DNA of 64,000 nucleotides, taken from positions 3,906,001-3,970,000 of the forward strand of contig NZ_AP024702.1 in NCBI RefSeq assembly GCF_037076345.1, given 5' to 3'. A program made the position numbers and the translations under genes. Source of the DNA: Haloferula helveola. Lineage in GTDB: Bacteria > Verrucomicrobiota > Verrucomicrobiia > Verrucomicrobiales > Akkermansiaceae. Positions 26,334 to 33,629 of the stretch are shown in pieces. Under the pieces are notes generated by a model, which ran no database searches, was not told the origin of the DNA, and worked only from the letters and a program-made list of their open reading frames with translations. Within the stretch, counting starts at the first letter, position 1. Each line of letters starts with the position of its first letter.

Positions 26334-27776
26334 TCAGGGTTTTCCCGCGGACGGCAAGGTGAGCACCGCACGGGTGCCATTCGGATCGACGGGGTCGAGA
26401 GCGATACGGCCTCCATGGAGTTCGGCGGCTTCCTTGACCAGGGTGAGGCCGAGGCCGGTTCCCTTTCGGCCGGCCTTGAGGTGACGGAGCGAGAAGAAGC
26501 GCTCGAAGATCTTTTCGCGTGCGTAGTCGGGAATGCCCGGCCCGTGGTCTTCGATCGTGAGCACCGTTTCATCCGATCCCGAAAGACGGATCGACACGGT
26601 TTCGCCGGACGGGGAGAAATCGATGGCGTTCTCCAGCAGGTTGGTCACGGCCGCCCGCAAGATGAAGGCGTCGCCCAGCACCTCGACCGGTTCTTCCGGC
26701 AGGTCGATCGAGAGCGTGACGCCTGCCAGTTCGGCGAGGGGACGGCCTTGGTCGATGGCTCTCCGCACAACGTCCGAGAAGTCCACGGTGTCGGTGCTGT
26801 CGAGCTGCGACCGGCCCTCGAGCGCCGACAGTTCGAGCAGGCGGTTGAGTAAACGGTCGGCGCGGGCGGACTCCGCACGGATGTTGTTGAGAAAGCGCGA
26901 GCGGTCGGCAGCGGGCATGTTCTCGTCGAGCAGCTCGGCGGCTCCGCGGATCGCCGCCAGCGGGCTTTTCATCTCATGCGTGAGGGTCTGGACGTAGCGC
27001 TCGGCGTATTTCCGTCCCTCGAGTGCCTCACGCATCGACTCGAGAGCGCGTGCGAGGGTGTTGACCTCCCGCCCGGCCCCGAGTGGCGGTGATGGGGGTC
27101 GCTTGCCTTGCTCGATGGCCCGCGCGTAGTCGGTGAGCCTGCTGATCGGCCGGTATTGCCAGATGAACACCGCGCCGACGAGAAACAGGATGCCGCCGCC
27201 AATGAGTCCGGTGCCCCACCAGATCTCCGATCGCCTGCGCCTGACGATGGGAAGGACGTCGGACTGCGGCTTGTAGACGGTCAGTACGCCCCAAGGGTTC
27301 TCCGGGTCGCCGACGGGAGCAGCGATGTGGAGCACGGAGCTGGCCGGGTCGCCTTCCTCCGAGCGGCTACTGCGTGCACCGTAGTGGCCTTGGAGTGTCA
27401 GGTGGACATCGCGCATGGCCGAGAAGTCCTGGCCGACCCGCTCGGGATACTTGGAATCAAACAGGACGATGCCCTGGCGGTCGGTGACATAGGCGCCGAC
27501 CCCGACGGTTGTCTTGAGGTGGCTGTAGATCCGCGCCCGGAACTCCCTGGATTCGGAGATGTCGAAGGCCTTGGCGAAACGTTCGGGATCGAATTCGCCG
27601 CCATCCAGATCGGCCTCGACGAAGGAAGCCAGAAGGTGGGCGGTATCGACCATCGACTCCTCGGTGGCCTGAAAGGTCTGCGGCTCGACCTCGTCGAGCT
27701 GGCGCCGCACCAGCAGGTAAAAGCCGGATCCGATGATCAGGGCGATGATCAGGAGCGTGATCCGGGTGAGGCGCAT
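26334..27776 (-). CDS. creC: CreC-like sensor histidine kinase
   Basis: Inner-membrane sensor kinase of 480 aa. Two membrane helices (about residues 5-22 and 183-205) flank a periplasmic sensor with a dCache/CreC-like pattern (VGAYVTDRQGIVLFDS). A HAMP segment (RPISRLTDYARAIEQGKRP) is followed by an H-box HEMKSPLAAIRGAAELL with phospho-acceptor His267, an N-box LLENAIDFSP, a G1-box DHGPGIPDYAREKIFERFF and a GTGLGLTLVKEAAELHGG segment. Length and motifs fit CreC. The partner regulator is at 28163-28849, with a small membrane protein gene between; no creD is seen. The symbol rests on similarity of form and pairing. Confidence 0.85.
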   Translation of the reverse strand: MRLTRITLLIIALIIGSGFYLLVRRQLDEVEPQTFQATEESMVDTAHLLASFVEADLDGGEFDPERFAKAFDISESREFRARIYSHLKTTVGVGAYVTDRQGIVLFDSKYPERVGQDFSAMRDVHLTLQGHYGARSSRSEEGDPASSVLHIAAPVGDPENPWGVLTVYKPQSDVLPIVRRRRSEIWWGTGLIGGGILFLVGAVFIWQYRPISRLTDYARAIEQGKRPPSPPLGAGREVNTLARALESMREALEGRKYAERYVQTLTHEMKSPLAAIRGAAELLDENMPAADRSRFLNNIRAESARADRLLNRLLELSALEGRSQLDSTDTVDFSDVVRRAIDQGRPLAELAGVTLSIDLPEEPVEVLGDAFILRAAVTNLLENAIDFSPSGETVSIRLSGSDETVLTIEDHGPGIPDYAREKIFERFFSLRHLKAGRKGTGLGLTLVKEAAELHGGRIALDPVDPNGTRAVLTLPSAGKP

Positions 27777-27806
27777 GGGGTGGGTTTAAGTTCCAAGTTC
27801 CAAACT

Positions 27807-28127
27807 TCAAACGGAGAGTGAGGAAGTTTGACAGCTGCGACGGCGGGAGACGGAAGCGAAGATGATGCTGGCTGCGGTGGGAATGGCGATGAAGACGATG
27901 AACTCGAAGCTGTCGCTCATCCAATCCGCTTGGGCCGCTCCGGCTCCGAGTCCGATGATGAAAAGGATCGGGAGCAGAACAAGCAGCCCTGCGAAGTTGA
28001 GGGTGGCCCAAATCACCAATGGCAGTGCCCAAAGATCGGGCACGAGTTCAGCCCCAGGCCAGACCAGCAGGGCGCTGAGGATCCGCAGCACCTGAAGCCA
28101 GCGGTATCGGCGCACCTCATTGATCAT
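27807..28127 (-). CDS. Small membrane protein between creB and creC
   Basis: Hypothetical protein of 106 aa; start at 28127 (MINEVRRYRWLQVLRILS). Three hydrophobic segments are visible (about 13-30, 34-60 and 72-92), so it is probably an inner-membrane protein. Family not recognised. It lies between the response regulator and the sensor kinase genes on the same strand, 35 bases after the former and 30 before the latter, so it is likely co-transcribed and might influence signalling. It is not CreD, which is far longer. Confidence 0.65.
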   Translation of the reverse strand: MINEVRRYRWLQVLRILSALLVWPGAELVPDLWALPLVIWATLNFAGLLVLLPILFIIGLGAGAAQADWMSDSFEFIVFIAIPTAASIIFASVSRRRSCQTSSLSV

Positions 28128-28162
28128 TGGTGCTTTGAATTGGAAATTGCGGCGAAGCCGCG

Positions 28163-28849
28163 TCACGGCACGTAGGCGTAGCCGAGGCCACGGCGGGTTT
28201 GGATCAGGTCCTCGGCGCCCGGGGACATCTCGCGCAGCTTGGAGCGGATGGTCTTGATGTGGGCGTCGATGGTGCGGTCGGTGACGGCGCCCGGATCCTC
28301 CCACGCGTGATCGAGCAGTTGATCGCGGGTGTAGACGCGGCCGGGTCGGCTGAGGAAGACGAGGAGAAGCTTGTACTCGTGGGCGGTCAGGTCGAGGGCC
28401 TTGCCGGAGCAGAGGATCCGCATCGAGTTGGAGTCATGGGTGAGGGGGGAGTCGGATGCGGGTGGGGGAGGCACCTTGGAAGGAGCCTCTCCTTGGGAGC
28501 GGCGCATGATGGCGCGGACTCGGGCGACGATTTCGCGCGGGCTGAAGGGCTTGGTGACGTAGTCGTCGCCGCCGAGTTCGAGGCCGAGGATGCGGTCGAG
28601 TTCTCCGTCGCGGGCGGTGAGGAAAAGGATCGGGACCGAGGACTTCTCGCGCAGCACCTTGCAGACTTCGAGGCCGGTCATGTCCGGCAGACCGATGTCG
28701 AGGATGACGAAGTCGAAGGCGGTCTCGGCGTGGCGCGCGAGGGCGTCGGCGCCGGTCAGGGCATGCTGGATCTCGAAGCGTTCGGTTTGGAACGCGTAAA
28801 CGACGGCGTCGGCGATGGCGGGCTCGTCTTCAACAAGAAGGATGCGCAT
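28163..28849 (-). CDS. creB: CreB-like response regulator (OmpR family)
   Basis: Cytoplasmic DNA-binding regulator of 228 aa. The receiver domain (1-118) has the acidic pair Glu7/Asp8, phospho-acceptor Asp51 (VILDIGLPDMTG) and the conserved Lys in DDYVTKPFSP. A proline-rich linker (about 123-145) leads to a winged-helix domain (TAHEYKLLLVFLSRPGRVYTR and DRTIDAHIKTIRSKL, ending TRRGLGYAYVP). Gene order regulator, small membrane protein, sensor kinase on one strand supports a CreBC-type system. In enteric bacteria CreBC responds to growth in minimal medium and fermentation products; the signal here is unknown. Confidence 0.88.
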   Translation of the reverse strand: MRILLVEDEPAIADAVVYAFQTERFEIQHALTGADALARHAETAFDFVILDIGLPDMTGLEVCKVLREKSSVPILFLTARDGELDRILGLELGGDDYVTKPFSPREIVARVRAIMRRSQGEAPSKVPPPPASDSPLTHDSNSMRILCSGKALDLTAHEYKLLLVFLSRPGRVYTRDQLLDHAWEDPGAVTDRTIDAHIKTIRSKLREMSPGAEDLIQTRRGLGYAYVP

Positions 28850-28927
28850 GGGTTGATGTGTGTGGCGGGTGAATTCGCCGGGAGCTTGGCAGCCGGATGG
28901 TGAAGGGACGATGAAGCGCGGGCGAAT

Positions 28928-29656
28928 TCAAAACGAGGCGAGCAGCTGGCGGATGAGGTTCGGATCGGTCGTTCGGTGCTCGTATTCACCTGGCACGGAA
29001 CCCGCGCCCATCGGGATCTCCGGACGACGGAAAGTCATCGTGCTGTCCGTGGTGCGGCGACCGGTGAGGTGGATCTGGCCGGCGCCGGTGGCTGCGACGG
29101 TCGCGGCATTCTCGGCACGGATTCCGCCTCCCGGAAGAATCTCGATCCGTCCGGCCGCCTGACGTACCAGCTCGCCAATCACCTCCGCTCCTTCGACCGC
29201 GGTGGGGGCGCCACCGCTGGTCAGGACGCGGGTGAAACCGAGACCGGTCAGGGTTTCCAGCGAAGCGGAAAGATCGGCGCTGACGTCGAATGCCCGGTGG
29301 AAGACGACCGGCAGTCCCCCCGCGGCGGCGATCAGGGGTTCGCAGGCGGCCTCGTCGATCGATCCATCGGCCTGCAGGCAGCCGAAAACGACCGCATCGG
29401 CGCCGTGTTCGGCAGCGGCACGAATGTCGTCGGCCATCGCCGCGAGTTCGTCGGGCGAGTAGAGGAAATCGCCGCCACGAGGGCGGATCATCATCACGAT
29501 GCCTCCCGGAAAGATACGTCGGGCCTGTTTCAAGACTCCGATCGAAGGCGTCAGGCCGCCCTCGACCAATCCGGAGCACAGTTCGATGCGATGCGCGCCC
29601 GCCTCGGCGGAGGCGGCGACGGATGGCAGGGAGTCGAGGCAGATTTCAACTTTCAT
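28928..29656 (-). CDS. cutC: CutC-family copper homeostasis protein
   Basis: TIM-barrel protein of 242 aa. The frame is open further upstream, but the CutC start MKVEICLDSLPSVAASAEAG fixes the start at 29656. Family motifs: GAHRIELCSGLVEGGLTPS, MIRPRGGDFLYS, FHRAFDVS, RVLTSGGAPTAVEG, and EILPGGGIRAEN near residue 170. CutC has been linked to copper handling, though its exact activity is debated. A possible copper theme is supported by the Met-rich outer-membrane-type gene about 1 kb away. Divergent from the acetyltransferase gene. Confidence 0.9.
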   Translation of the reverse strand: MKVEICLDSLPSVAASAEAGAHRIELCSGLVEGGLTPSIGVLKQARRIFPGGIVMMIRPRGGDFLYSPDELAAMADDIRAAAEHGADAVVFGCLQADGSIDEAACEPLIAAAGGLPVVFHRAFDVSADLSASLETLTGLGFTRVLTSGGAPTAVEGAEVIGELVRQAAGRIEILPGGGIRAENAATVAATGAGQIHLTGRRTTDSTMTFRRPEIPMGAGSVPGEYEHRTTDPNLIRQLLASF

Positions 29657-29734
29657 TGGCGGGAGCCTGCGGAACGCAGGGGAGGTCGCCAAGCGTGTCG
29701 TTGAAGGATGACCGGGGTCGTGCCACTTTGTGTC

Positions 29735-30325
29735 ATGGAAGAGAAGCGCCTCGAAACCGAGCTCGCCGACGGATTGCCCGTGCAGGTGAGACCGCTGGGT
29801 CCGGATACCCGCGACGGGCTTGCCGAGGGATACCGGCGGCTTTCTCCGGATTCCCGTTACCAGCGGTTCTGGGTGCGGACCGGCGAGCTGATCGGGGAAC
29901 GGATGCTTGACCGGTTGCTGGAGGTCGATCCCGGTGATCATGCGATCTGGGCCGTGCTCGATCCCGCACGGGACTTTCCGGGAGTCGGCGCGGCGAGCTG
30001 GTGGCGGTCGGAGAAGGACCCGGACGAGGCGGAGTTCTCGTGCACGGTGCTCGATGAGGACCAGCGGAGGGGTGTGGGAAGTCTGCTGTTGGCGGTGTGC
30101 TGGCTCGATGCGATGAGCCACGGCGTCCGCAAGTTCGTCGGCTACACCATGCCCGAGAATGTTGGTGCGGTGCGCTGGATGCGTGACACCGGAGCCGAGG
30201 CCGAGTGGGATGGCTACAAGGTTATCTTCCGCTGGGATCTCGAGGACCTCGATACCATCCCCCCGGCCGGTCCGGGAATCGCCCTTGCCGAGCGACTCGC
30301 GGAGTTTTCCGGGGAGATGCTGTGA
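29735..30325 (+). CDS. GNAT-family acetyltransferase
   Basis: Cytoplasmic acetyltransferase of 196 aa. The start at 29735 (MEEKRLETELADG) is preferred; an in-frame ATG at 29708 adds nine residues. GNAT features: an N-terminal VQVRPLGPDTRDGLAEGYRRLSP, typical of a subgroup acting on small molecules or proteins, the acetyl-CoA loop DEDQRRGVGSLLLAV (about 108-122), and MPENVGAVRWMRDTGAEAE near 145. Substrate unknown. It converges on the Met-rich protein gene with 7 bases between stops. Confidence 0.83.
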   Translation: MEEKRLETELADGLPVQVRPLGPDTRDGLAEGYRRLSPDSRYQRFWVRTGELIGERMLDRLLEVDPGDHAIWAVLDPARDFPGVGAASWWRSEKDPDEAEFSCTVLDEDQRRGVGSLLLAVCWLDAMSHGVRKFVGYTMPENVGAVRWMRDTGAEAEWDGYKVIFRWDLEDLDTIPPAGPGIALAERLAEFSGEML

Positions 30326-30332
30326 CGGCTGC

Positions 30333-31382
30333 TCAGAATGCGTACTGCCAGCCGCCGGTGACGGTCAGGTCGGTGCCGAGCCGGTAGCCGTTGACGTCCT
30401 GCCAGAGTGGAAGGCGGACGTCGAAAGCGATGCGGTGGTTTTCCAGCGGTCCGCCGGGGACGAGGAAGTTCACGCCGACGATCGCCTCGATACGTTGGCC
30501 GCCGTAGTTCGTGCCGAAGGCGGTCGGCACGGTCAGGCGGGCGGGTGCGAAGGGCGGACGCAGGGAAACGTCGGATTGCAGTCCGGCGAGTTCCTCTTCC
30601 CACACGTACGACAGACCGCCGCTGAACGAGACCCAGTCGCGCGGGCACCACGACAGCCAGCCGTCGAGGTTGAAGCGGTGGCCGAGACGGTAGTCATGGG
30701 CATTCGTCTGGGTGCGGTAGATCCCGTTGGCTTGGAGGCCGACCGACCAGCAATTGCCGTGGTAGAGGTAGGTCAGCGAAGGGAGCAGGTCGACCGTGCC
30801 CGAGCCTAGCTGCATCGCGGCCGGGAGTTGTCGTGGGATCCGTCCGCCGGGTCCCGGGATCAGGTCCTTTTCCCCGATCGAGCCGGTCGGCAGGCTGACC
30901 GAAATTCCGGCGTGCATGTGGTGGTCGCCGGAGCCGAACAGGTCGAACAGGCCGCCGAGCTTAATGTCGCCGATGCCGTCGGACTCGGTGGTGAAGTAGC
31001 GGCTGCCGCCATTGAGCGCGATCAGCGGTGCGGCCATCGGGAAGATCTCGTGGGTCATCTCCATACTCGTGTAGGGGATCATGGCCATGAGCGTGAGATC
31101 GTCGGTCGGCGCGTACATCACGCCGATCATTTGCATGTCCATGGTCATGCGGCGGGGCGCGACGGTGTAGCCCGCGCCGAAGACCTGGCCGGCGGAGACG
31201 GCGTCGGAGCCGAAGTATATGCCGTCCATGTCCATGAACATGTAGCGGTAGGAGAGCATCCACTCTCCGGCGTTGTGGGTATGGTCGCCCATGATCGAGA
31301 TCGGGGCGTGGGCGTCGGCGGTGCTGCCGGCGCGTGCGATGCCGCAAAGGGCGGCGAGGGTCAGGATGGAAGTGATTTTCAA
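30333..31382 (-). CDS. Met/His-rich outer-membrane-type transporter-like protein
   Basis: Exported protein of 349 aa with a signal peptide (cleavage near IARAG). The mature protein opens with a His/Met-rich stretch (ISIMGDHTHNAGEWMLS, then MFMDMDG, RRMTMDMQMIGVMY and TSMEMTHEIFPMA within residues 28-125), a composition usual for copper-binding periplasmic or outer-membrane proteins. The rest has alternating beta-strand character and ends in Phe (GGWQYAF), as expected for a beta-barrel, and resembles the MetA-pathway phenol-degradation/transporter family. With the CxxC protein upstream and cutC nearby, copper export or sequestration is a fair inference, unproven. Confidence 0.72.
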   Translation of the reverse strand: MKITSILTLAALCGIARAGSTADAHAPISIMGDHTHNAGEWMLSYRYMFMDMDGIYFGSDAVSAGQVFGAGYTVAPRRMTMDMQMIGVMYAPTDDLTLMAMIPYTSMEMTHEIFPMAAPLIALNGGSRYFTTESDGIGDIKLGGLFDLFGSGDHHMHAGISVSLPTGSIGEKDLIPGPGGRIPRQLPAAMQLGSGTVDLLPSLTYLYHGNCWSVGLQANGIYRTQTNAHDYRLGHRFNLDGWLSWCPRDWVSFSGGLSYVWEEELAGLQSDVSLRPPFAPARLTVPTAFGTNYGGQRIEAIVGVNFLVPGGPLENHRIAFDVRLPLWQDVNGYRLGTDLTVTGGWQYAF

Positions 31383-31527
31383 AGGATCAGAATGTTGGTG
31401 GTTGGTGGGCGTGGTGATGCCACGCGTGACCGGAGCGGCTGTGTGCCGTCACGGGTCGGGTCAAACGCTGCCGGAATGGCAGTCGTGAAATCGAACGGAG
31501 CCGGATCGTGTCCGGCGGAAATGAGCC

Positions 31528-31962
31528 TCAAACGCGGCGGGGCGGAGGCGAGGGAGGGGCGTTCGATGTCTGGGTGGAAAGCCCCGTCGGCCTGGAGAAG
31601 CCGGGGTGCTTGAAATCATCGGGACGCAAAGCGTCCAACGAGATGCGTTCGGTGAGCTTGAGATCCTTGAGGGACAGCTTGTCGACTCCGGTTGGCGGAG
31701 CTTTCTCGCCATCCTGTCGATCGTGCTCCTTGGCCGCGCTGATCGCCTTGCACATGCCGCACGGGTGCTCGCCGTCGAAAGTCATGCGTGCGCCCTCCAT
31801 CAGACCGCCTTCGGCCGAGTAGCTGACGAGCATGTTCGCCCAGGCGATACACTGGAGAACGCCGTAGTGGCCTCCGCTCAGATGGAGGATAGCGCCGAGA
31901 ACGAGAATGACGCGGACGATGCGCACCGGCGCCGCGATATGGAGCGGCGCAGCCTGAGTCAA
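31528..31962 (-). CDS. Small membrane protein with CxxC motif, copper-associated
   Basis: Hypothetical protein of up to 144 aa. It appears to start at a TTG (31962), so the true start is uncertain. One hydrophobic segment (VRVILVLGAILHLSGGHYGVL, given here in part as residues about 14-34) is followed by a conserved-looking GEHPCGMCKAI (about 64-74) with a CxxC that could bind a soft metal such as copper, then a proline-rich tail. It lies 145 bases upstream of the Met-rich protein on the same strand and 17 bases after the LOG-family gene. I recall similar small proteins beside such transporters in related genomes, but cannot name a family. Confidence 0.6.
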   Translation of the reverse strand: MTQAAPLHIAAPVRIVRVILVLGAILHLSGGHYGVLQCIAWANMLVSYSAEGGLMEGARMTFDGEHPCGMCKAISAAKEHDRQDGEKAPPTGVDKLSLKDLKLTERISLDALRPDDFKHPGFSRPTGLSTQTSNAPPSPPPRRV

Positions 31963-31979
31963 GACATGCCGGGAACGAG

Positions 31980-32810
31980 CTAGACGGTCTGCTGCTTGGG
32001 CATTTCGGATTCGCCGAGGATGGACTTGGCCTTCGGAAGGCGGCGCTCGCGCAGGCCGAACTGCCGAACGGCGTGGCGTTTCAGGTGGGCCACGGCTTCC
32101 TCGGGATCATCGGTGAAGAAGATCAGTTCCGGGTCTTCCGGGCTGATCGTGCCCGCCTCGGCCATGTGATAGACGAAGTCCATCAACGGCTTCCAGTAGT
32201 CCTTGCCCATCAGGATGATCGGGAAGTTCCGGATCTTCTTCGTCTGGATGAGCGTCATCGTCTCGAACATCTCGTCCATGGTGCCGGCACCGCCGGGCAT
32301 GACGATGAAGGCGTAGGAGTACTTCACCAGGATCGTCTTGCGGGTGAAGAAGTAGTGCATGTCCACCGAGCGGTCGACGTAGGGGTTCACGTGCTGCTCG
32401 AAGGGCAGCTCGATGTTGACGCCGATCGAGCGGCCGCCGGCTTCGTGGGCACCGCGGTTGCCGGCTTCCATGATGCCGGGGCCGCCACCCGTGATGACCG
32501 TAAAGCCGAGCTTGGCGCACTCGGATCCCATGGTGCGGGCGAGCTCGTAGTAGGTCGTGCCGGGCTTGGTGCGCGCGGAGCCGAAAATCGTCACTGCCGG
32601 GCCGGCGAAATGCAGCGCGCGGAAAGCCTTCAGGAAATCCCAGGCGACGCGGCCGATCGTGCACAACTCGCCGACCCGCGAGCTCGGTCCGGAGAGGAGT
32701 GTCCTGTCGCTGTGATGCAGTTCGAATTCGAGCTGCTCCCGGATCGCGGATTCATCGATCTGGTGTTCTTCGGTGGGCTGGGGCGAGTCCGGGCAATCGG
32801 GTGCGGTCAT
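31980..32810 (-). CDS. LOG-family phosphoribohydrolase-like protein
   Basis: Cytoplasmic Rossmann-like protein of 276 aa (TIGR00730 type, often mis-annotated as lysine decarboxylase). Signature segments: VTIFGSARTKPG (about 73), GGGPGIMEAGNRGAHEAGG (about 105-122) and PGGAGTMDEMFE (about 169-180), the last being the catalytic PGGxGTxxE motif. The enzyme class removes ribose phosphate from nucleotides such as cytokinin ribotides; in most bacteria the physiological substrate is not known. It is longer than the plant LOG proteins, with an N-terminal extension of about 65 residues, as in many bacterial members. Confidence 0.88.
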   Translation of the reverse strand: MTAPDCPDSPQPTEEHQIDESAIREQLEFELHHSDRTLLSGPSSRVGELCTIGRVAWDFLKAFRALHFAGPAVTIFGSARTKPGTTYYELARTMGSECAKLGFTVITGGGPGIMEAGNRGAHEAGGRSIGVNIELPFEQHVNPYVDRSVDMHYFFTRKTILVKYSYAFIVMPGGAGTMDEMFETMTLIQTKKIRNFPIILMGKDYWKPLMDFVYHMAEAGTISPEDPELIFFTDDPEEAVAHLKRHAVRQFGLRERRLPKAKSILGESEMPKQQTV

Positions 32811-32890
32811 GGGTCAGGAACTCCTAACACGCATCCGGGGCTTTGCCAGCCCCTGCTTTCGGATCGGCTCCCTTCCGCCACGAGGAGGGC

Positions 32891-33616
32891 TTACTCGGCG
32901 GTGGTGCTGTCGAAGGCGATGTCGCGGTAGCCTTCGAGCTTCATTCTGCCGGACTTCGGGTCCTGGTAGATGATCTGGAAGACCCGCTTGCGGCCCGGGT
33001 GGGGCCACAGGCTCGATGCCACCTTGCGCCACTCGCCATCGAGGTGGGCCTGGACGACCACGCCGGTGTGGTTGTTGGCGCGGACCGGAGGGTCCTCAAC
33101 CAGCTTGCGGGCGCCAGGCGCGAGTTGGACGAGCTGTTTCTCAAGCATCATCCGCACCGGGACCGAGCTGACATTCATCGTCTGGATCGAGCCGGCGGGG
33201 AACGCGCGTGCGGAGCCGTCGAGCGGAGCGACGCGGTAATCGACGCCCTTGTCCGGGCCCGCCGGGAAGAAGACGAGGATCGCCTCGGTCATTCCCGACG
33301 GCAGCGTGACCTCGGCCGAGGCACCACCTTCGGCGAGCGCCTTTTCCGGGTCGGACTGGGTCGAGAACACCAGTTTGTCCCCACGCAGCGCGACCTTGTG
33401 CTTCTCCTCCGAAAGATACTTCGGAAGGTCGGCCGCCTCGGTGAGCAGGGCGGTTCCCGTGGCGGGGTCGAAGATTTGGAGTGACTGGACCTTGTTCTGG
33501 TAGGAGAAGGCCAGCATGCGGAGCTCGACGGTCCGGGCGGGTTTGTCTTCCGCGGTTTGCGCGGAGACCTGAAGCGCGGCCGCGACCGAGAGCAGGAGGG
33601 ACGTGAAGCGGATCAT
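32891..33616 (-). CDS. Exported protein of unknown function
   Basis: Protein of 241 aa with a signal peptide (cleavage near QVSAQ). The mature part is beta-rich with no recognised motif. It starts 13 bases after the stop of the 1172-residue cassette A-like gene on the same strand, so the two are very likely co-transcribed and this may be part of the same pseudopilus-like or surface system. Confidence 0.72.
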   Translation of the reverse strand: MIRFTSLLLSVAAALQVSAQTAEDKPARTVELRMLAFSYQNKVQSLQIFDPATGTALLTEAADLPKYLSEEKHKVALRGDKLVFSTQSDPEKALAEGGASAEVTLPSGMTEAILVFFPAGPDKGVDYRVAPLDGSARAFPAGSIQTMNVSSVPVRMMLEKQLVQLAPGARKLVEDPPVRANNHTGVVVQAHLDGEWRKVASSLWPHPGRKRVFQIIYQDPKSGRMKLEGYRDIAFDSTTAE

Positions 33617-33629
33617 GGTATCGGACAGC

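Noticed and set aside
31409-31425. Terminator between the CxxC protein and the Met-rich protein
   Set aside because: GCGTGG/CCACGC forms a short 6-bp stem but there is no T-run on either strand.
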